From: Golubevia sp. BC0850
Taxonomy: Eukaryota > Basidiomycota > Exobasidiomycetes > Golubeviales > Golubeviaceae
DNA: 64,000 bases
Assembly (NCBI GenBank): GCA_012976225.1
Contig: JAAVVG010000037.1
Location: forward strand, 1 to 64,000
Reading direction: 5' to 3'
Positions 55,725 through 64,000 of this stretch are shown here, in pieces. Position 1 is the stretch's first letter; every line of letters begins with the position of its first letter. Made by a program: the position numbers and the translations under genes. The notes under the pieces were generated by a model. That model had not been told where the DNA came from. It saw only the letters and a list, made by a program, of their open reading frames with translations, and did not search any database.

Positions 55725-58700
55725 ATGAGCTTCTCAACCAGCTCCAATCGCAGTGGGCGTTCCACTTTTGGTCTTTCGACCACGACCATCCTTCTCTTGG
55801 TCTTGACCATCGTTATCCTCTCTTCCCTTCCTTCTGCTCATGCATTCGGTGCTGGAAACATTCCTAGCTATGCTTATATGGAAGGAAAGGCTTTCAGACA
55901 TGGTGATAGTGAGTTTGGCAGCTCGAGATCTGGGGTAGTGTCACACGAGAGAGAGCACAAAGATAGGGTGGAGAAGGAAGGAGTCGAGAGACTGACTCCT
56001 CTGAGCTTCAGCAGCTGGATCGAGATCAGTGAATTTGGCCTGCTGCATACAGTAGCACCAACTCTTCGATTCCACAGTCGTTCTCACCAGCGGAGCGACG
56101 AGGAAAGCAGGATGAAGTGGCAGGTGGAATGGAGGAAGCCAAAACCAAGGAAGCCAGTCCTCTCAGCTCTTCAGAGCTTGATCAGAAGCTCCTATTTTGT
56201 AGGAGCGATAGTGATGTGACATCAAATTGTTCTGGAGATGGGTACTGACCATGGCTTTCGTCTCCTCCCTTTCAGTCGAGGACATTCTAGCTGAATTGAT
56301 CAAGAAGGCTGGATCTGGCATCTTGTCTAGAAGTTCCAAGTTCGATGGAATGGCAATCAAGCAGGTACGTAATTACAGTATCGCTACAATTGCTTACTGT
56401 ATGCAAAGTCTTACAGGCAGGCACTTTGGTCGGAGAGGGACCTACTTAGCCGGGACAAGCCTCGCTCCCTTTCTAACCATTTCGTCGACCTCTCCATATC
56501 TTCTCTTCTGATTTTTCAATTTGGGATCTGATGAATTCCCAGGTTTACTTGTGAGTGCTATCATCCTTCGATGAAGCGTCCATACGAGCTCTCTTTCTGT
56601 CTTACTGCTCAAGCGCTCACAACCCTATCTTTGTCTCACTTTTTCCATGGATCCTCACTTCAAATGCTCATTCTCGATATCACCATCTCATCTACAGTGG
56701 GTGAGTGGCTTCTCGGCAGCCCTTCTATGTGTGGGACCTGTAGAAATCAATGGCGGCGTGCCCTTATCGTTTCTCCCTCGTCACACCGCTGATTTTTCTC
56801 GCAACCATTTTTCATTCTGACAAACACTCTCCTTCAATCTGAAAATTTTAGTAATTGGCTGTGTGATTATTCACAGGCGATGGATATTGCTGGATTAGAG
56901 AAGTTAACAAAGGTGAGATCGCACTTCGAGAGAGAGGGGAGAGAGGAGAAGATGCTGACCTCCCCCTCCCCTCTCCATCTCTTCCCATCTTTCCCTTTTC
57001 TTTTCTCTTCCACAGCAAACCATCATCAATATTTGCATGGTCCTAGGGTTCCTCGCTCACGGATACGCCACCAAGGAGTTCCAAGTCACCGAACAACGTC
57101 TGGGAGCTTATCTACCCGTAACTCACATCGACAATCCAAAGGGCTACGGAGAAGGCAAAGATCCTAGAAAGGTAGACCCTAGACTTCGTGGACCAATAGA
57201 TCCAAGAGAGCTGGAGGTCGATCCAAGAAGTGGAATGAAGAACTACATCGCCAACGAGAATGGAAACTGGGATACCTCTTCCGCTTTGTTAAGAAGAGAG
57301 CTCAAGCGTTGTATCGATGTCGGAAGGAGAGCTAGAGCTCAGGGAAACTCCGATGAGCTCTACGAGGCTTACAGACTTCTAGGGCAGTGTCTACACACTC
57401 TGGAAGATTACCCAGCTCACTCGAATTGGTGCGAGATGTGAGTATAGGCTTGTCTGTCAAACCTCCTGCCTTCCATTGACCCCTCACCATTTCTATTCAA
57501 AACAGAGCTCTTTTCAAGCTTGGACATCGCAACGTCTTTCAACACGTAGGAGACAACGTCAAAGTCAGAACCCCTGACGGACAGAACGTAGCTCCGATTG
57601 TCACTGGTACCTTTGGTAAGTCGATGGGACATCTTTGAACTGAAACGAACACTTGCTGACTCTAGCATCATGGTCGGTCGCTTCTCTTCACAGGTGGAAG
57701 CGACTTTGTTCACTCTCTTCTTGGAGAAGCCCAAGATCATCTTTCTGAAGCTTCTGTCTCAGACCTTTCAAAGTCGGTCGAAAACGCCAAGTCTACTTCT
57801 CGTGGAGGAGGTTCCGATCCAATCCAAGATCTTCTAGGATTAATCGCTGGAATTCCAGGCGGAGGAGGTGAAGGAGTCTCTCGTGACGCTGAAACTTTGT
57901 CGAGAGGCCCTTCTTCTGATCCAAATCAGATGAGTCCCGAAGAGATGTACAAGAATCTATGGAGAATTCTCGAATTCAGAGACAAGATCATGAAGAACAT
58001 CTCTGCTACAATCGAGAAGATCCCTGGTCTCAACGCTCTAGTCGAGAAGATCACCAACTCTCTCACTGTCTTCGTCTTTACTCTGCTGGAACCTTACATC
58101 AAGCCTCTTATGCAGCAAGCTATGGGCGGTCTTCACACTACTTCGACTGCTGTAGTCAGTGGATCTGATCAATACGAGGTGAGCCATTCGAGCCTCTCCT
58201 GTTGGTTCTTTGGCTGCGTTCTTGTGAGATCTCTCTAATGTCACCTTCTATCTCTCCTTCCCAGGTCTTCAACAACCCAAACTGCAGTGACCCAACTCAC
58301 TCGATTCTTTCCAAGGATCATTTTGGTCTGATTTTAAACGAACCAGCCGGAAACATCGCAATAATCATGGTCCGCTGGGCTGTCAATCTCGTCGTTGGAG
58401 CTTGGGACGATACCTCGAAGGATCCTGAGCAAGTTGCTGACGCTTGTTTGGCTCCTCTATTCCATGTGAGTGTTGTCAGCGCTGAATAGAGCTCAGATTC
58501 ACTCTCTCCTCGCATTCATTCACTCTTTCTCCGTCCTTTTCTTCCAGCCCTATTGGTACAACCCTAGAGCTGAAGTCCAAAGAGAGATGATGGAATACAT
58601 CGAAGGATGGGCTCGCAACCACCCAGAAGAGATCAGACGTCTAGACAAAGGAAACGTCCGTGCTCATACCAACACTCGTACCGGAAAAGCGGGTAAGTTC

Positions 58701-59889
58701 AGAAGTGGAAGATGTGATCGGAGGTTTGATAGGTGCAGAGAGAGAGGATCGGGATACATTGGATGTCGGATGACTCCTTCAGATCTGACCTTGTGATCTG
58801 TTCGATCGAGCTTCCAAATGACGAATGGATGATCATCAAACTACATCAGCTCACGTTGTCGTGGAGGTATGACGCTCACGTCTTTGTTCTATCCCCAATT
58901 CTTTCACTTGCTGCAGCTGAGAACCACTCCTGTGGAGAAGGGGGACCCTCCCTCGCTCAATTCCAAGGTGGAAGTCACAGTCAAGCTGCTCAGTCTTTTA
59001 TGCCTTCTGGTCATCATTCATCTCACGTTCAGAACCACGCCAACTATGGAAGTGGAGGACATCACAGCCAAAACCAGAACCAAAGTTCTTACGGAGACGG
59101 ATCTGATCTTCCAAAGCCTTCTCAACAAGACACTGGATTCGGAAATCAAATGGCCGGCGCTGCTCAGAATTACATCAGTGGAAAATTGGGAGGAGGTGGG
59201 GGAGGAATGTTAGGTCAAGCTGCTGGCTTTTTGAGTCGTGATGCTGATGGGTATGAAGGACGTCAAGTCTCGAGCCAAGACGAAGATCAAGATGGTGGCT
59301 ACCGACGTCATCAGCAAGCTCCCCAACATCACGGAGCTCCTCACGGATCTGGATCTCACGGAAGTTATGGACGTGATCATGAGTCCTCTGGTGAAAGCGG
59401 TGAATTCCCTGCAATGCCAGACGAGAGACGTTATGGAGGAGGGGAGCACAACGCTCCTCACTATCCTCCTCCCCAAGAAGGTGGATGGCAGCAAGGTGAG
59501 TTTACACAAGACAAAGACAGATCCAGAAGCTTAAAATGATTGAAAGACTGAAGTCTCCTGTTCTCTTTCATCCACTGTCTGCTCTTTCAGGCGGACCTCC
59601 TCCAATGGTAAGTTTTGATCTCTCACGAACCCCGCAAGTAGCACAGGAAAATGCTGACCTTTTCGATTTCTACCCTCTCTCCTCACCAAAACAGCCAAAC
59701 CCTCAATTCGGAGGCGGCGGCTACCCAGGTTCCGATCAGCATCAAGGAGGCGGTTATCCTGGACAGCAAGGTCAAGGCTACCCAAATCAAAATCAGAATC
59801 AAGGCTACCCAGGTCAAGGTTATCCAAATCAACAGTACGGAAATCAGAGCCAGTATGGTCAAGGAGGAGGATATGGGGGAGGGTATTAG
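55725..59889 (+). CDS. HET-C family protein
   Basis: Thirteen exons (55725-55908, 56276-56364, 56543-56550, 56698-56700, 56852-56912, 57016-57437, 57506-57615, 57694-58178, 58265-58465, 58548-58692, 58917-59495, 59591-59607, 59695-59889) give about 832 residues. A signal/anchor segment (ILLLVLTIVILSSLPSAHAF) opens the protein. The Het-C domain follows: HGDIEDILAELIKKAG, VYFGNWLCDYSQAMDIAGLE, FLAHGYATKEFQV, LGQCLHTLEDYPAHSNWCEI, NPNCSDPTHSILSKDHFG and WYNPRAEVQREMMEYIEGWA. The C-terminus is Gly/Gln/Tyr-rich with YPGQ/YPNQ repeats, as in known HET-C. In Neurospora het-c controls vegetative incompatibility; the role in basidiomycetes is not established. Exons of 8 and 3 nt code VYF and part of G in the FGNW motif. 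Confidence 0.9.
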
Positions 59890-60195
59890 GTGGGAGTTAA
59901 TCTGCGTTCGAGTTTCTTCTTCCAGTGTGTTCTGGAAAAAAAAAGGTTAAGGTATCACGTTTTTGACGAACTTCTGTAATTGAGAGGGAATAGCAATAGA
60001 ATCAACGTCTTTTGTCTGAGTTGCGTTGGAAAGTCTGAAAATGATAATTTCGAAAATCTTTTTCGACTCTTTCCATCCTTCATCAACAGGATAGCCATAC
60101 TGAAATGGCAGGGGATTTTCTATGGTATGATTGCGAGGATAATATTGAACAAATCAAAAGAAGAAAAAGTAAGAGCTAGATTAATGGTTCAACGC
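59890..60195. other. Convergent intergenic region
   Basis: 306 bp of 3' flanks between HET-C (+) and the MCH1-like gene (-). Includes an A-run at 59936-59944. Nothing else seen. Confidence 0.6.
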
Positions 60196-62514
60196 TCATC
60201 GTCTGAAAAGACTGGAGATTCCAGCTCGCCTGGCAATTAGAGCGAAGGAGAGGACCAAAGCTATGACCGAACAGAAGGCAGTAATGACAAAGACCGATCT
60301 ATAGCACTCCTCTCCAAGAGGGCAACTGTGGGAAGGACTATCTTTGGGGACATGGCTATCAAAGACTCGTCCAAAGAGAAGGTTGAAGACATTTCCAGCG
60401 ACGACTGGAGATAGCGAGACCTGTCAGGAGAGAAGCGGGTCGAGTTAGTACTGGTGAGAAAGAGAGAATGCCGAAAACGGTGAGGTCGAAGTCATACTTA
60501 CCAGACCCCAATTTTGACTGAAATGTTTCCCTCCGAAAGCCTCGAAGCAGAGAACTGGAGCTGTTCCAAAGAGGAAACCGTAACTGATTCCAGTAAGAGA
60601 GCTGACTATCAGTAACCTGCTAACGTCTGTTATGAGTTCTGGAGTGGCAGCTAGAGATTGAGATGTCAAAGCTAAGAGACAAACGGTTACCAAAAGCCAG
60701 ACTCTCATCTTTGGAGATCCAGTGAGATTGACTAGAAGATCGGAGAGTAGACCTGGACCAGAAGAAGCAAGCAAGAAAGATAGTCAGCCCCGATTGAAAG
60801 GAGAGAAAGTACAATCCAAACACTTGCTAGAACTCACCAGCCACGATTCTACCCGAAGCGTTACCGAGACTGATCACCGAAACTTGATGAGCCTGAAGTT
60901 GTTGAACCTCTGCCTTTTCGTCTTTGAACATATCAGAGAACTCATCCTCGGCTTGGAATCTAATGACTGGAGAACTGTTAGGAATATGATGATGATGTTT
61001 GCCATCATGTGACTTGTTGAATTCATAAAGAGTTCTAGTGATAGTTCCGACGTTGTTTATGAGCAGAAGGCCAGCTCCAGAGACGAGAGCCATGATCGTG
61101 AAGAGAATGATGAAGTCTGTGTTTCGAACCTGAAGGACATCGAGTAGATTTAGCTCAGAGATCGGAAAGTCGGTGACTGATGCTTGGAATTCCGACCTGC
61201 ACTCACAAGCTTCCAACCAGTGATGTCTATAGCTCCAGTCTGTTTATCCACAGTAGGTGGCCTTCCATCTCTCTGGCCCAACAATCCGGCTCTTTCACTC
61301 TGAGACTGTCCTACTCCTCCATCTCCAGAACTTCTACCAACCCCTATCCTATTCTCCTCATCCTCATCTTCATTCTCAGTAATAGAGAGATCGTCAGGAT
61401 CAGCAGACCAAGCTCTGGCTCCAATATCAGAAGAAGTTCGACGACGAGTGTAATTTGCAGGTCTTGAGTATCGTTCTCCTTCCTCTTCTTGCTCTTGAGG
61501 AATGGAAGCAGCTGCTAAATCTTCTTCGAAAGGTGGCAAAATTTTGACTACAAGTAAACCAACTAACATTGAAGCCATACTCCCAAAAGCCATTAGACGT
61601 AGATATTCGACTGTGTTTCCAGCGAAGAATAGGTGAGATAGAGTTGCATACATGAATGCTGAGAGACCAAATCCTGACAGAACTAGTGCGGTTGCAGAAC
61701 CACGCTAATGGATCAGAAGAAAAGAGGAAGAATGTTAGGAGAAGAATGGAAATGAGCTCCTGGCAGAATGAGGAGAAGCTCCAATCCTTACACTCCACTC
61801 ACTCTAGCTCCTCCCCACGATTTAGCCTGAGCATTCATAGCAGCAGTGAAAGCTGATGAGTTTCCAATTCCAGTCAAAAGATTGAGAAACGCTAGCACGA
61901 GAGTAGAGCTAGTATTCAAAGAACCTCCCACAGCAAAGGATAGCCCGAGGTAACCGCAGAGCACCAGTCCAGCTCCAGCAGTCAGAGCACTGGAAGGATC
62001 GTTATCAAAAGCCAGGAGAGCAAGGTAAGAGGGAGTTGTCTATCTTCTCAAGCCTGCAGGAAAGCAAGCAGGAAGTCACACTCACCTCTTTGGACCTCTC
62101 TTGTCCACCCATCTACCCAAGAACGGACCCGAACAATAGACTCCCATGTTTCCAGCCAGACCTTTTTGTAACCAACGAAATGATTGTTCAGAAGGAGTGA
62201 ATCCATGGTCAGCCTTCCGAGGTGCAAGGAGCTCTTGTCCTCCTGACCGATACTACTTCTTCAATTGCTTGGTTCTACTCTTACTCACCTACGACATTGA
62301 TCTGAGTGCTTGTCAGATGGCAAGATTCTTGCAGTTGAGGAGCAAAAGATGAGAAAGCATAATTGGATCCAGCACTTAAAGCCACCAGAGTTGAACCGAG
62401 TAGAGAAATGATTCTCTGCTTACGGATTGAATTGATTTGCTGCCCTGATAGGTCAGAGGTTGAGATGGATCTTCTTGAAGCTCCTGAAAGGCTTCGGTTG
62501 CGGCTTGGCGTCAT
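60196..62514 (-). CDS. MCH1-like major facilitator transporter
   Basis: Seven exons (62514-62289, 62161-62086, 61989-61803, 61704-61207, 61129-60838, 60752-60502, 60420-60196) give about 584 residues with roughly twelve membrane helices. TM1 region: ISLLGSTLVALSAGSNYAFS SFAPQLQ. Then SGPFLGRWVDKRGPKR (an MFS loop 2-3 signature), LLTGIGNSSAFTAAMNAQAK, a long acidic cytoplasmic loop (SITENEDEDEENRIGVGRSS), ALVSGAGLLLINNVG, and GISYGFLFGTAPVLCFEAFG. This is the nodulin-like/MCH1 branch related to monocarboxylate permeases; yeast Mch1 is vacuolar and its substrate is unknown. The central loop also has a His run (DGKHHHHIP). All junctions are GT-AG and in phase. Confidence 0.85.
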
Positions 62515-63102
62515 TACTTAGAGAAACCTAGAAGGATCGAATGGAAGTTTTCAGGTTTCAATTGAGCTATAGGGTCTCCAGAAAGAGCGTGGAAGTGGAG
62601 ATTCAAGGGACTGCAGGACTGCTGCCAGTGCTACAGGCTGAGATCCCCCTAGTATTGATGATAGAGAGCTTGTGAGATGTCAAGGTAGACTTAACCCTTT
62701 GAGAAAGAAAGTGTTTTTGAGAAGATGTGTCAATTGGACGTGCAGTTGCTGGAAAAGACAGGGCAAGTCAACTACTAGAAGACGCGTTTTAGACACCTTG
62801 GAATTGAGTATTGGGACACTTCTGAGGAAAGATATGCATGAAAGAGGCCTAGATTAAGAGTCAAAGGATTATTACAAAGGGACGGAGGCAATACGTGCGA
62901 GAGAGGGGAAAGAAAGAGAAGAAGGGGGGGGGTTGAACTGGATGATAAACAGAAATCTACGAAAGCAGAGAAGAATTACAAACGAAAAGAAAAAAGGGTT
63001 ACACAAGTGTAAAAGAGAAGAGCTCCCATAGATGCAGAATAGGATCCAAAAGAAAGGCAGAAGAAGCTGGCGAGGGCCAAATTCTCTCTCCTCCTCATCT
63101 TT
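62515..63102. other. Intergenic
   Basis: 588 bp between the MCH1-like gene and RRS1, both minus strand. MCH1 promoter and RRS1 3'UTR. Only short, featureless frames. Confidence 0.55.
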
Positions 63103-64000
63103 CTACTTCTTACCTCTCCCACCCCTTCCTCCTCTCCCACCCCTTCCACCTCTACCTCCTCTAGTTCCTCTTGACATTCCAGCCGAACCTCTTCCACCAC
63201 TTTCGAATCTAACTGCTTTCCTAGTATTAACCAAAGATTCATCTCCTTGACCTTTAGCGGAGGCTTCTTCTCTAGCGCGTTTGGCAGAAGACGAAGAACG
63301 AGAAGGATCTAAAGATTTTAGTAATGCTAGAGAAGAAGTACGTTCTGTTGTTGAGGAGAGTTCGTTTGCTTCGAACTGAGTAAAGAGAGAAAGGGGGGTG
63401 GAGAGAAGAAAGAAAGTAAGGTCAGAGAGATGAATTGAGCTAGAAAAAGTCGAATCGGAAAGTAACTTCGAAACGAGCTGACAGATCTTCGAGGGTTTTC
63501 AGAGGAATTGAAGACATCCAATAATCTCATCCTCAAAAGCCTTTTGAACATCTTCCTCTTCTTTTCTTCCAAAAACTCACCTTTCTCTTCTCTCCCTTCT
63601 TCTTCTCCTCTCCAGTCAACCTCTTATCAAATTTACCCATACTAGCCGTACTAGCTCTATTTCTATGAACCTCAGCTTCAATTTCTCCCTTTCTTTTGTT
63701 TCTCTCCAAAGCCTTCGCAGCTTGACTATTAGGAGGCGGAGGAGCAGATAGAGCTCCAGCAGCCACAACCCCTCTACCAATGATAGAGGTGGCAGGTTTG
63801 ATAGACAGTGAAGATCCGGTGGATTTGGCTTTGGCAGCTGCTTCGGAAGCGGCCGCTCTTGCTAGGTTTCGTTGACGTTGACCTTCGTTTTTTAGGCGCT
63901 TGTCTTTTGCTGCTCGGGCAGAGGCTCGGGCTGGGTTGTAGTCGTCCTCTGAAGGGGATGAGTGAAGGAGAAGAAATTAGGAAAGGGAGGTGAGAATTGG
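63103..64000 (-). CDS. RRS1: Ribosome biogenesis regulator Rrs1, N-terminus outside window
   Basis: Two exons are visible, 63948-63581 and 63375-63103; an acceptor at 63949-63950 shows that more exons lie beyond the window edge. The sequence reads DDYNPARASARAAKDKRLKN, EGQRQRNLARAAASEAA, ASTASMGKFDKRLTGEE, then LALLKSLDPSRSSSAKRARE, GDESLVNTRKAVRFESGGRG and a C-terminal RGG repeat ending RGKK. The MGKFDKxL block, the LxxLKSLD segment and LNTRKAxRF are typical of Rrs1, a nucleolar protein that with Rpf2 loads the 5S RNP into pre-60S ribosomes. The Arg/Gly tail differs from the Lys-rich tail of the human protein. It is interesting beside TFIIIA, which makes the 5S RNA, but they are 52 kb apart. 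Confidence 0.85.

Overview
The window is eukaryotic and reads as an intron-rich fungal genome, most likely a basidiomycete. Genes are densely packed on both strands. Nearly every multi-exon gene has GTGAGT/GTAAGT donors and pyrimidine-rich tracts before CAG/TAG acceptors, with introns of about 60-180 nt and a few of 300-630 nt. The gene set is fungal: GPI-anchored secreted hydrolase, RTA1-like 7TM protein, HET-C, MCH1-like transporter, AreA-type GATA factor, ATP synthase subunit k. I cannot place the species from sequence alone. Exon coordinates come from reading splice sites and checking that the phase is continuous across every junction.

Layout. 1-0.9 kb: rearranged F-box-family fragment. 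1.9-4.1 kb: GPI-anchored alpha/beta hydrolase. 4.9-8.3 kb: GATA factor with two zinc fingers. 8.8-11.1 kb (-): TFIIIA. 11.4-12.6 kb: PhzF-family isomerase. 13.0-14.0 kb (-): ATP synthase subunit k, sharing a 92-bp divergent promoter with an ER cyclophilin (14.1-15.5 kb) that has a possible membrane-anchoring alternative last exon (15.8-16.1 kb). 16.6-19.4 kb (-): SR/RGG-rich protein. 19.8-21.8 kb (-): eIF3k. 22.3-23.1 kb (-): unknown single-TM protein. 24.7-27.4 kb (-): GTP cyclohydrolase II. 27.6-31.7 kb (-): Prp22 helicase. 32.1-33.0 kb (-): Ump1. 34.0-34.8 kb: small secreted protein. 35.7-37.2 kb: frameshifted WD40 gene. 38.0-38.8 kb: GFA-family protein. 39.5-41.1 kb (-): RTA1-like. 41.8-45.0 kb (-): coiled-coil protein with a PAM2-like motif, divergent from a KHDC4-like KH protein (45.2-47.2 kb). 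47.7-48.8 kb: F-box-like gene. 49.2-51.5 kb (-): Swd3/WDR5-like. 51.7-53.0 kb: F-box pseudogene, near-identical over its 3' part to the fragment at the window start. 53.6-55.3 kb: NUS1. 55.7-59.9 kb: HET-C. 60.2-62.5 kb (-): MCH1-like transporter. 63.1-64.0 kb (-): RRS1, cut by the window edge.

Most genes are housekeeping and unrelated in pathway, though RNA and ribosome functions recur (TFIIIA, eIF3k, Prp22, SR/RGG protein, PAM2 protein, KH protein, RRS1). I see no biosynthetic cluster, CRISPR array, intact transposon or rRNA. The most interesting signals are in splicing: a tandem CAG/TAG acceptor deciding the C-terminus of the ER cyclophilin, 8-nt and 3-nt micro-exons in HET-C, an initiator ATG that forms its own coding exon in UMP1, a 13-nt exon in the GFA gene, and a probable GC-AG intron in the RTA1-like gene. 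The dispersed F-box family, with one disabled and one rearranged copy, is the only clear sign of recent duplication.
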